Assembly: GCF_000217915.1 (NCBI RefSeq)
Contig: NZ_AFOZ01000019.1
Coordinates: 62,001 to 126,000 of the forward strand
Reading direction: 5' to 3'
Origin: Shewanella sp. HN-41
GTDB lineage: Bacteria > Pseudomonadota > Gammaproteobacteria > Enterobacterales > Shewanellaceae
DNA: 64,000 bases
Shown: positions 55,616-64,000 of the stretch, piece by piece
Layout: each line of letters begins with the position of its first letter
Numbering within the stretch: the first letter of the stretch is position 1
Notes under the pieces: model-generated
Databases searched by the model: none
Seen by the model: the letters and a program-made list of their open reading frames with translations, nothing else
Told to the model about the DNA's origin: nothing
Position numbers and translations under genes: made by a program

Positions 55616-57834
55616 GTGAAATCTCGTTTCGCCTATTCGTTAATCGCACTCGCTTTAGCCCAACACTCTTCGGTGTTTGCCACCGACAAACCATTAAAAA
55701 AATGACACCGACCCTCGAGCAGATACTGTGCTGTCTGATGTTGTTATTTCTGGTGATGACGCCTCTGAACCTGAAGCTAAGTTGGTGGTGCCCGAACGCA
55801 TCGTTGTACATGGCCGAGCAATGCAAATGTACGTCGATAAAGAAACGACGATTGGCACTAAGACTGCCATTAATGTGATGGAGTTACCGCAGTCGGTGCA
55901 AGTGCTAACAGAACAATTGATTGATGATCAAGCGGCACGCAATATTACCGATTTATACCGTTCTATCGCGGGTGTGAGTGAGTTCAGTTATTCCGGCGTA
56001 ACCTTTCGCGGTTTCCGTGACGATGCCAACGTCTTTTATGATGGGGTAAGGGGCGATCCCTATTCGGGGTTTTCTGTGCCGCAACTCTTTAATGTGCAGC
56101 GGGTTGAAGTGTTAAAAGGCCCCGCATCGGCACTTTATGGCGGTGGTGAACCCGGCGGTATGATTAACTATGTCACGAAAAAACCAACCTTTGTCGAGAG
56201 TAAAGCGCTGACATTAAGCACCGGCAGCGAGGATATGATGGGGGGCTCACTGGATTTCACTGGTGGCTTAACCCAAGATCTCGCCTATCGCATTGGCGCA
56301 TATTATCAACAGGAAGATAGCTTTCGTAACAATGCCGATAGCATGAATGCCGAAGTGGCGGGTGGCTTACTCTACGAAATCAGTGATGATACCCAATTAA
56401 CGACCACATTTGATCTGATCAAACAGGATTTAGGCGGAAATCGACTGCGCGGCGTGCCCGTGGATGATGCGGGGAATTTCCTTGTTGACCCTTCATATAA
56501 TGCCAACGAGAAAAGCGATTTCCAAAAAATGGATGCTTTGGTGTTACAAGCGATTCTCGATCATCAATTTAGTAATGATTTTTCCGTTAAAACTCAAATT
56601 CGTTATTTAAATAATGAGTCCGATCAGCAGTATCACGAGTCCCGTGGATGGGTCGATGTGAATGGTGACGGTAAAGCCAACAGCACTGATGGCACCATTA
56701 AGCGTGAATACCGCGTACAAGCACGTGCTAATGATGAAATTAGTTTAACCAATGATTTTGTCTATGCATTCGATGCGTTAGGTTTTGAACATGAATTCCT
56801 GTTCGGCGGCGATTATCACTACGTTGAAACCGAATACCAATACAAGCTGGCGACCGATAAAACTGGCGTCGGCAACCTGAATATCTTTGAGCTTAACTAT
56901 GGTGAAACGGACCCTAGTTCTTATACGCTGCAAGATAAAAATACCGATGGCACCCGTGCTAATCGCTATGGCGTTTATGTGCAAGAACATCTGCACTTTA
57001 ATGAACAATGGTCGTTGATCGCAGGTCTGCGTTTCAGCCAATTTGATGACTATGATAAAAAAACGGGTTTCTCCTTTAGCGACAATGCGATAACACCAAG
57101 AGCAGGGCTTAATTATCGCCCTATCGATTCAATGTCCTTTTATTTGAATTACTCAGAAAGCTTTAAGCCAGCTTCTTTAGCCGATCAAGCGGAAGATATT
57201 GCTGACGGTTTCCTCGATCCAGAAACGGGTAATCAAGTTGAACTTGGGATGAAGAATGATTGGCTTGATGGCCAGTTTATGACCACGCTTGCAGTGTATC
57301 GAATTGAAAAACAAAATGTGGCTCAAGCCAATCCCTTAGACACGGGTGACGATGATGGTATTCCTGCAATGCTTAATCTGGGTGAAGTGCGCAGCCAAGG
57401 CATTGAATGGACGCTGGTGGGGGATTTTAACCGAGGATCTGACAATCACTGCAAACTATGCCTATAACGAGACAGAAGTGGTTAAAGGGGTGGCTGATGA
57501 CAGTTTAACAAACACTTTTGATAGTAAGCACTTTGCCAATGCGCCGCGTCATCAAGCGGGAATATGGACCCGTTACGATATCAATGCACTCGATTCGGCG
57601 ATTGCCTTTGGCATGGATTATGTGGGTGAGCAGTTCAGCCTCGATGGCCAAAGGGTCAAGCCCCATACGATTTTTGATATGAGCTGGACAACAGAGTGGG
57701 ACCAAACCCAAATTCGTTTAAATCTTAAAAATATCTTCGATAAAGAATATGCCGTCAGTGGGTTTAGTGAGCGTAATGGTCATTTCCCCGGTGAACCACG
57801 CAATATCACCCTAGAACTGAGCCATAAGTTTTAA
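55616..57834 (+). CDS. TonB-dependent siderophore receptor, with two apparent frameshifts
   Basis: An outer-membrane ferric-siderophore receptor of about 738 residues when two length errors are corrected. GTG 55616 (after GGGGT) starts a signal peptide, SRFAYSLIALALAQHSSVFA. An A7 run at 55696-55702 shifts the frame (six As restore KNDTDPRADTVLSD). The plug domain has IVVHGRAMQMYVDKET and VEVLKGPASALYGGGEPGG. A T4 run at 57425-57428 shifts it again (three Ts restore LTEDLTITANYAYNE). The barrel ends in ITLELSHKF with the terminal aromatic residue. A Fur box lies upstream. Which siderophore is imported cannot be told. Confidence 0.86.
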
Positions 57835-58070
57835 TGCATTGATGTGAAAATAGCTTGTTCGTTAAGGATGACGAGCAAGCTAACCTGTTAAACCTTTGCT
57901 CATCACTGCCGTTATTTCTGCCAGTATTTGCTGTCGTTATCATCACCGGCTAATGCTTACACACTAGCTTAATAGTATTTTCCTATTAAGATGATAGCTT
58001 CTATCCGTTATCCTTTCTCATTTAGCTTGTTTAGACTCGCCTTATATGAATTATTCGATAAGGTTTTACT

Positions 58071-59084
58071 ATGCACGCCGTCAGCCACTTAGCCTCCAAA
58101 GACGCTCAATCTAATGCTAGCCCACAGGTGGCCTTGATTGCAGAAGGAGGTGGGCAACGCGGCATTTTTACCGCAGGCGTGCTCGATGCTTGGCTTGATG
58201 GCGGATTCGATCCCTTTGATTTATTTATCGGTACCTCTGCAGGCTCACAGAATCTCAGCAGCTTTTTGGCCCGTCAAAAGGGTTATGCCAAACGTTTGAT
58301 CCGCGGTTTGTCGCGTCATAAACGTTTCTATCGACTCGGTCGCGGCTTAGTCGGCGGTAACGTGGTCGATTTAGATTGGTATTTTGAGCAGACGCGACAA
58401 GGGAGGTTTAAATTAGATCTTAACGTGGCGACAGCCTCACTCGGTCATCGGCAGCTACTGATCACCACCACCAATGCCAGTAATCGCAAGGGATATTTTT
58501 TTAGTCCAAGCAGTAAAAGCCAGTGGCGCGAATTGCTTAAAGCCTCCAGCGCATTGCCATTTTTGTATAAACAAGGGGTGAAATTAACCCCTTGGCTAGG
58601 AATGGCTCCATCGAATAGCGCAGAAGTTATTACCGAGTCGGCGCCGGATTTTTACCTCGATGGTGGATTAGCTGCGCCTTTACCTGTGTGTGAGGCCTAT
58701 CGTCGTGGTGCCCGGAAAATTGTGGTGATCCGTACTGTGAGCGAGGATTTTCAGGCGCAGTCGGCTTGGGTGCATAAGCTCAAGTCTTGGATCTGTGTTT
58801 CCGGTTTTTGCCCCAAAACTATTGATTATCTGGTACAGCATGAGCAAGCCTATCAAGCCGAGTTAGACTTCATTGCCAATCCGCCAGAGGATGTTGAAAT
58901 TGTGCAAATTTTTGCGAAAGAACCCCTGCAGAGTAAGCTATTAGGCAGCACAGATGCGGATTTACGGATTGATTATCAGCAAGGGGTGAAGGCGGGAATG
59001 GCATTTCTAGCCGAGCAGCTGTGGCAACAACCCAATTCAGAGCCTATGGGTAGTCAATATGCCCCTATTGCTATATCAGCCTAG
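58071..59084 (+). CDS. Patatin-like phospholipase, YjjU-type
   Basis: A 337-residue serine hydrolase. The oxyanion loop is EGGGQRGIFTAGVLDAW, the nucleophile serine lies in FIGTSAGSQN (GxSxG), and the partner aspartate in DGGLAAPLPV. The remaining conserved region is KYAxxSxSxLP-like KASSALPFLYKQG. Patatins release fatty acids from lipids; the bacterial YjjU group has no firm substrate. Starts at ATG 58071. A strong hairpin follows at 59181-59216. Confidence 0.92.
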   Translation: MHAVSHLASKDAQSNASPQVALIAEGGGQRGIFTAGVLDAWLDGGFDPFDLFIGTSAGSQNLSSFLARQKGYAKRLIRGLSRHKRFYRLGRGLVGGNVVDLDWYFEQTRQGRFKLDLNVATASLGHRQLLITTTNASNRKGYFFSPSSKSQWRELLKASSALPFLYKQGVKLTPWLGMAPSNSAEVITESAPDFYLDGGLAAPLPVCEAYRRGARKIVVIRTVSEDFQAQSAWVHKLKSWICVSGFCPKTIDYLVQHEQAYQAELDFIANPPEDVEIVQIFAKEPLQSKLLGSTDADLRIDYQQGVKAGMAFLAEQLWQQPNSEPMGSQYAPIAISA

Positions 59085-59180
59085 GTATTTGTCTGCCTTT
59101 AAATCTTAAAATGTGCTTAAGCGATTTTAAGGCTGATATTGTGGGATGCGGGATATCTTAGTCTGCCTCAAGAGTCGTTG

Positions 59181-59216
59181 AAAATACAAAGCCACCCTAG
59201 GGTGGCTTTGTATTTT
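59181..59216. terminator. Bidirectional terminator hairpin, 17-bp stem
   Basis: A perfect 17-bp inverted repeat from 59181-59197 to 59200-59216 with a 2-nt spacer, between the convergent patatin and asnB genes. The A/T-rich ends supply T runs in both directions. Confidence 0.9.
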
Positions 59217-59235
59217 CGGCTCATTAGCTTAGTGA

Positions 59236-60900
59236 TTAGTAGCTTGCTGTGTGTACCGAACGTACGGCTCGGCCCGATGGATCGATAATGCCGCGTAAAC
59301 TTTCATCCCAAGCCAGTGCTTCTGGCGTTGAACAGGCGACGGATTTACCGCCAGGAACCGTTTCTGCGGCGCCGCTCAGTGGATAATGTTCCTCAAAGAA
59401 GCAGCGATAGAAATAGGCTTCTTTGGTTTCTGGGGTGTTGTATGGGAAACGGAATTTCGCGTTTGCCAATTGTAAATCATCCACCCGCGCCGCAGCTTGT
59501 TCTTTCAAACCGTCAATCCAAGAGTAGCCTACACCATCACTGAATTGTTCCTTCTGACGCCATGCCACTTCTTTTGGTAATTTGTGCTCAAAGGCTTGGC
59601 GCAGGATGTGTTTCTCGATACGGCCATCCTTAGACATTTTGGCTTCAGGATTGATGCGCATCGCCACATCCATAAACTCTTTATCGAGGAAGGGCACACG
59701 GGCTTCTAATCCCCAGGCGGCCATGGCTTTGTTGGCTCGTAGGCAATCGAACAGATGCAGTTTATCGAGTTTGCGGACTAATTCCTCATGGAATGCCTGT
59801 GCGTTGGGCGCTTTATGGAAGTATAAATAACCGCCAAATAGCTCGTCAGCACCTTCACCCGATAACACCATCTTAATGCCCATGGCTTTGATTTTACGTG
59901 CCATTAAGTACATTGGTGTGGCAGCTCGTATGGTGGTGACATCGTAGGTTTCTAAGTGATAGATCACTTCTTTAATCGCATCGAGTCCTTCCTGGAAGGT
60001 AAAGTTAATCTCGTGGTGAATGGTGCCAATGGCATCGGCGACCTTCTTGGCGGCGATTAAATCCGGCGCGCCTTTTAAGCCGACGGCAAAGGAGTGTAGC
60101 TGTGGCCACCAAGCACCCGTTTCTCCATCGTCTTCAATGCGGCGCTTGGCAAAGGTTTGGGTTATGGCCGAAATAACGGACGAATCTAAACCACCCGATA
60201 GCAACACACCATAGGGCACGTCTGACATTAATTGGCGCTTGACCGCCGCTTCTAATGCGTCACGCAATTCCTCTTGGCTGGCTGGGTTATCTTTCACCGC
60301 ATCATAGCTTTGCCAATCGCGTGTATAGTATTTCACCGCGGCTGCATCGCTTGAGTATAAGTATTGGCCAGGCTGGAATTCTTCCACAGTTTTGCATACT
60401 GGCATCAGGGCTTTCATTTCCGAGGCCACATAGAAGTTACCCGCAGCGTCACGGCCCGTGTATAGCGGGATGATACCCATATGATCGCGGCCGATAAGGT
60501 ATCTATCTTGGGCTTTGTCATATAACACAAAGGCGAAGATACCGTTTAATTTATCAAGGAAGTCAGTGCCATATTCTTGATATAGCGCCAGAATGACTTC
60601 ACAGTCAGAGTTGGTTTGATAGCTGTATTTATCGCCTAACTGGGCTTTGAGTTCTTTATGGTTGTAGATCTCACCGTTGACCGCGAGGATCAAACTGCCA
60701 TCTTCGGTCAGCAGCGGCTGGGCACCGTGTTCAATGTCAACAATCGCTAAACGCTCGTGGGCAAGAATCGCCTTATCACTGGCATAAATACCTGACCAGT
60801 CAGGGCCACGGTGGCGCATCAGCTTAGACATTTCTAGCGCAACTTGGCGCAGTTGTTTGGCATCGGATTGGATATCTAAAATCGAAAAAATTGAACACAT
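59236..60900 (-). CDS. asnB: Asparagine synthase B
   Basis: A 554-residue glutamine-hydrolysing asparagine synthetase. The N-terminal Cys2 is the amidotransferase nucleophile (CSIFSILDI), with RHRGPDWSG and AVNGEIYNHKEL in that domain. The synthetase domain has the PP-loop VLLSGGLDSSVISAI and LSGEGADELFGGYLYF. Length equals E. coli AsnB. Single gene, with a 530-bp spacer upstream. Confidence 0.97.
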   Translation of the reverse strand: MCSIFSILDIQSDAKQLRQVALEMSKLMRHRGPDWSGIYASDKAILAHERLAIVDIEHGAQPLLTEDGSLILAVNGEIYNHKELKAQLGDKYSYQTNSDCEVILALYQEYGTDFLDKLNGIFAFVLYDKAQDRYLIGRDHMGIIPLYTGRDAAGNFYVASEMKALMPVCKTVEEFQPGQYLYSSDAAAVKYYTRDWQSYDAVKDNPASQEELRDALEAAVKRQLMSDVPYGVLLSGGLDSSVISAITQTFAKRRIEDDGETGAWWPQLHSFAVGLKGAPDLIAAKKVADAIGTIHHEINFTFQEGLDAIKEVIYHLETYDVTTIRAATPMYLMARKIKAMGIKMVLSGEGADELFGGYLYFHKAPNAQAFHEELVRKLDKLHLFDCLRANKAMAAWGLEARVPFLDKEFMDVAMRINPEAKMSKDGRIEKHILRQAFEHKLPKEVAWRQKEQFSDGVGYSWIDGLKEQAAARVDDLQLANAKFRFPYNTPETKEAYFYRCFFEEHYPLSGAAETVPGGKSVACSTPEALAWDESLRGIIDPSGRAVRSVHTASY

Positions 60901-61430
60901 AGTACAACTCCCACACTGTCTGTCATTTGAGGATGTCTCAATTGAGGTTCAATGTGCCAGCAATTTGGAGATTTGCCAAACACTATTTTTAATGTTTCAT
61001 CTGTTTATCTGGGTTTTTATTGGTTTTGATGTTTATGTTTTACGGTTTTATTTGAGAATAGTTCATTTAAATCGTGTTATTTTTGAATATTTGATTTTAT
61101 TGTTTGATTTGGTGTGAGGGGTTTTGGGGAATTCATAATGTCTTTTAAAAAAGTGTCGATAACAGAAAAATGGCTAAAAAGACCTTAAATGACGAGTTCA
61201 CAGGTTTAAGTGTTTTATTTTTAATCAGTTAATCCATCAAGTTTATTATCAAAATACGACATATGCCTGTGCATAGTGCTATGGCTGGGCGGATATTTCA
61301 TGCAAATTGTGGGCTTTGTAAGCCGAAAAAAAAGCACCTGAATGACTCATGTGCTTTTTCATCCCATTTGGCGCTTTGTTCAATGACTCAATAGGCGCCT
61401 AACTGAACCGCATTTCGCTAGCGGCACTAA
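60901..61430. other. AT-rich intergenic region with terminator
   Basis: This 530-bp spacer between asnB and the M28 peptidase is very AT-rich (especially 60980-61110). It contains the M28 terminator: AAAAAGCAC (61329-61337) and GTGCTTTTT (61351-61359). No supported gene was seen; a promoter for asnB is expected near 60900-61000, but I could not place it. Confidence 0.55.
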
Positions 61431-63107
61431 TTATTTGGCAGCCGTCTCTAACATTGTTTGAGCTGGGCGCAGGCTATTAAACTCTGTGCCCTGATAATAT
61501 CCTGGCCATGCTTGACTGTTGCCTAATGCGCGCGTGACTTGGTAGTAGACTTGCAAGTCTTGCAGCGCACCGCTTAAATCCCAGTCTTCACGATATTCAT
61601 CGCAGATATTGTGATAGCAGCCTTTCATTGTCGCTTGCATCTGGGTTTTGTAGGCTAAGGTCGCCTCATCGATGGGCTCGCTACCGCCCCCCGCAAATAC
61701 GGCGGGCACTCCCAGTTTGGCAAAGCTGAAATGATCTGAGCGGAAGAAACCGCCCGAAGCGGGATTTTTTTCACCCAAGGCGATACGATTTTGCTGTTTG
61801 GCGGCATCGACTAGGTAATTCTCTAGCTCGGACTTTCCTTTACCGACTATGGTGAAGTCTTTGGTTTTACCGTAGATATTGGTGCTGTCGAGGTTTAATA
61901 CCGCCACGGTTTTATCGATTGGATAAAGTGGGTTGGCGGCGTAGTAGCGCGAACCGAGCAAGCCTTGTTCTTCACCTGTGGTGGCAATAAAGGTGACCGA
62001 GCGTGCTAAACCATGGCCCTGTTTGGCATTGTCGGCTAATTGTCTGGCGATTTCGAGGATGCCAGCAGTGCCGGAAGCATTATCCATGGCGCCATTATAA
62101 ATCTGATCGCCTGCTTTCGTCTCGTCTTTACCTATATGATCCCAATGGGCGGTAAAGAGGATCTGCTCGTCGGCTTGTGTGCCGCCGGGAAGTGTGGCGA
62201 CAACGTTGTAGCTGTTGGCGTATTCGGCTTTATTTTTAAAGGCGATGCTGGCCGTTTGCTCAAGGGGTAAATTAATTGGGCTATCGGCGGCGCGGGCCAT
62301 TAAGTTAGGCAGGGATAACCCCGCTTTATCAAACAATTGAGTAGCGGTATCTAAGCTTAACCAACCTTCGACTTGTACTCGGCTATCTTGCTCGGCTTTG
62401 CTCAGCACGAGATCTTGCTGTGGCCCAGTCCAACTATTTTCTACCACGGACCAAGGGTAAGAGGCGGGCTCAGTATCATGGATGATCAGTGCACCAAGGG
62501 CACCTTGGCGGCTTGCTTCTTCAAACTTATAGCTCCAGCGGCCGTAATAGGTCATGGCTTTGCCATTAAACTTCCCCGAGTCAGGGCGGGCAAAACCGGG
62601 GTCATTGACTAAGATCACCGCAATTTTGCCTTTCATATCGAGATCTTGGTAATCATTCCAATCATATTCGGGTGCATTCACCCCATAGCCGACGAAGACT
62701 AATGGTGCGTTTTCAATATTAATCCCACCGTTATCGTGGCGGCTGCTAAGCACCAGATCTTTGCGGTATTGAAAGGGTAAGCCCGCCAGTGTGACTTGCT
62801 GCGCCTCATCTGCGGTATAGCTCACCATAGGCACTGGTTGTAAAAAGCTACCTTGGTACGCGCCCTTGAGTCCCATATCTGCAAAGGCTTTGGATAAATA
62901 GTCTAGGGTAAGTTTTTCACCGTGAGTTGTGGGGGCTCGGCCTTCAAACTCATCGGATGACAGGGCTTTAATATCATTTCTAAAGCGCGCTTCATTAAAC
63001 TGTACTGGTTTGATTTCAGCCAAGGAGCTGTTGCCATCAGACTCTGATGCATTCGGACTACAGGCACTGAGCATAGCCAGGGCACAGAGTGGATACAGAC
63101 GTCGCAT
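61431..63107 (-). CDS. M28 family metallopeptidase, lipoprotein
   Basis: A 558-residue exported aminopeptidase-type zinc enzyme. The lipobox MLSACS places the lipidated Cys at residue 16. A PA-like insertion (LVFVGYGVNAPEYDWNDYQD) lies at about 130-290. The M28 zinc site includes FTAHWDHIGKD, GAMDNASGTAGILEIARQ, TTGEEQGLLGSRYYA and FRSDHFSFAKLGVP. It probably degrades peptides in the periplasm. Starts at ATG 63107. Confidence 0.94.
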   Translation of the reverse strand: MRRLYPLCALAMLSACSPNASESDGNSSLAEIKPVQFNEARFRNDIKALSSDEFEGRAPTTHGEKLTLDYLSKAFADMGLKGAYQGSFLQPVPMVSYTADEAQQVTLAGLPFQYRKDLVLSSRHDNGGINIENAPLVFVGYGVNAPEYDWNDYQDLDMKGKIAVILVNDPGFARPDSGKFNGKAMTYYGRWSYKFEEASRQGALGALIIHDTEPASYPWSVVENSWTGPQQDLVLSKAEQDSRVQVEGWLSLDTATQLFDKAGLSLPNLMARAADSPINLPLEQTASIAFKNKAEYANSYNVVATLPGGTQADEQILFTAHWDHIGKDETKAGDQIYNGAMDNASGTAGILEIARQLADNAKQGHGLARSVTFIATTGEEQGLLGSRYYAANPLYPIDKTVAVLNLDSTNIYGKTKDFTIVGKGKSELENYLVDAAKQQNRIALGEKNPASGGFFRSDHFSFAKLGVPAVFAGGGSEPIDEATLAYKTQMQATMKGCYHNICDEYREDWDLSGALQDLQVYYQVTRALGNSQAWPGYYQGTEFNSLRPAQTMLETAAK

Positions 63108-63306
63108 AGGTTAATCCTACTGTTGTTTTAATTAAGGAATTTTAGATTTCTGTTAATCAATCAGGAGCGAGACTTATCATGAAGCAAGCCGCTGCGAGCC
63201 ACAAGGCTGAGTGGCAGGTGAATGTGTTACTTAATGTTGCTTTACCGTATAAAGTCTGTTGTCGCTCTCAGCACGCTAAGGTGCTGAGAAGAGGAAGGTT
63301 TAAGGC

Positions 63307-64000
63307 TTAAACGACATCAATATCGCCAGCGCAGGCAAACACATGGTTCGGGCGGAAGGGTTCTTTATCTATATCTTCAAGCTTACTCACACCACTGGTG
63401 ACCAGAATGGTTTCAAGCCCCGCTTGGAAGCCGGCTAAAATATCGGTGCGCATATTGTCGCCTATGATGACAGTGTCTTCCGAGTGGCCATCGATATGGT
63501 TTAGCGCCGAGCGAATAATCCATGCGCTCGGTTTGCCCACGTAGAATGGCTTTTTACCGGTAATACGTTCAATCGGCGAACACAGGGCGCCGCAGGCTGG
63601 GCTGTACGCTGGGCCATGGGTGTCGGGGTTGGTGGCGATAAAACGGGCGCCGCGGGCGACAAAACCGGCGGCCTTATGGATCATATCCCAGTTGTAGGAG
63701 CGGGTTTCACCGACAATCACAAAGTCAGGGTTGATATCGGTAATGGTAAAGCCAGCTTTATAGAGTTCATGGGTGAGGGCGCCTTCACCTATCACAAAGG
63801 CTTTGCTTCCTTCTTGGTGTTTTAAGAAGTCGGCGGTGGCCATGGCGGAGGTATAAAAGCATTCTTCGGGAATATCAATACCGGCGGCGCTTAAACGGTT
63901 TTGCAGATCCTTACCCGTTTGTACTGGGTAGTTAGTGAGGACCACCAGAGGATTGCCTTGTGCTAAAATGCGCTGGATAAATTTGTCACTGCCGGAGATC
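63307..64000 (-). CDS. nagD: HAD-IIA ribonucleotide monophosphatase NagD (5' end beyond window)
   Basis: The C-terminal 230 residues of a NagD-type HAD phosphatase, which hydrolyses UMP and other nucleotide monophosphates in E. coli. The upstream part continues past 64000 without a start, since SGSDKFIQRILAQGNPLVVL is open to the edge. Visible are LTNYPVQTGKDLQNRL, FIATNPDTHGP, CSPIERITGKKPFYVGKPSA and the Asp in IIGDNMRTDILAGFQAGLET. The N-terminal DxD motif is outside the window. Confidence 0.92.
   Translation of the reverse strand, partial: ISGSDKFIQRILAQGNPLVVLTNYPVQTGKDLQNRLSAAGIDIPEECFYTSAMATADFLKHQEGSKAFVIGEGALTHELYKAGFTITDINPDFVIVGETRSYNWDMIHKAAGFVARGARFIATNPDTHGPAYSPACGALCSPIERITGKKPFYVGKPSAWIIRSALNHIDGHSEDTVIIGDNMRTDILAGFQAGLETILVTSGVSKLEDIDKEPFRPNHVFACAGDIDVV

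Noticed and set aside
1..64000. tRNA, rRNA or prophage genes
   Set aside because: No cloverleaf-like sequences, rRNA segments or phage structural genes were recognised on reading both strands.

Overview
The window is chromosomal DNA from a gammaproteobacterium, most likely Shewanella. The evidence is the gene content and local order: the divergent rne/rluC pair followed by maf-like, yceD, rpmF, plsX, fabH, fabD, fabG, acpP and fabF; a tandem NrdR-box anaerobic ribonucleotide reductase locus; nnrS, psiE and msbA-lpxK-trm112; and Shewanella-like protein sequences with moderate GC. No rRNA, tRNA, CRISPR array, prophage or intact insertion sequence was seen. Most of the window is core genome.

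Layout. 1-1.1 kb: an oxidoreductase (cut by the window edge) divergent from an OhrR-type MarR regulator, with palindromic operators between them. 1.2-8.4 kb: an unknown LSS-motif protein, nrdD-nrdG with FNR and NrdR sites, yibL, ribA, an outer-membrane barrel, a FlxA-like protein and a VF530-type protein. 8.5-12.5 kb: a CstA/BtsT-type transporter downstream of a BtsS/BtsR (LytS/LytTR) two-component pair, with a tandem BtsR operator between them. 12.7-17 kb: yecH, a chromosomal ParA-ribbon-helix-helix pair, a PilZ protein, psiE, nnrS and a DUF2062 protein. 17-22.4 kb: comEC-msbA-lpxK-trm112, the lipid A export block. 22.5-30.2 kb: a lipoprotein, a COG3235 membrane protein, a glutaredoxin, a large AsmA/DUF748 protein, two VOC proteins, and DUF445 and DUF1289 proteins. 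30.2-35.1 kb: cdd, sbcB, an unknown gene, rlmA and a cold-shock gene. 35.6-42.3 kb: a SulP transporter, rne and rluC. 42.3-50.4 kb: a HAD phosphatase, a Maf-like protein, and yceD-rpmF-plsX-fabHDG-acpP-fabF, a contiguous block linking ribosome protein supply, phospholipid precursors and fatty acid synthesis. 50.7-64 kb: a thioesterase, a 3-hydroxyisobutyrate-dehydrogenase-type enzyme, a YeaD mutarotase, an acyl-CoA dehydrogenase, a Fur-controlled TonB siderophore receptor, a patatin, asnB, an M28 peptidase and nagD (cut by the window edge).

The most unusual property is that three otherwise complete genes are broken by four single-base length changes, all in homopolymer runs: rne (one A short), the acyl-CoA dehydrogenase (one G extra) and the TonB receptor (one A and one T extra). 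Because rne is essential in relatives, base-calling error is the simplest explanation; real slippage sites or polymorphism are alternatives. The best regulatory finds are the BtsR-type direct repeats ahead of the CstA/BtsT gene and the paired NrdR boxes with an FNR site ahead of nrdD. I did not find a convincing wholly new system. The nearest candidates are the orphan ParA/RHH pair, two small proteins sharing a flagellar-export-like N-terminal pattern, and a possible 234-bp non-autonomous element near 35.4 kb.
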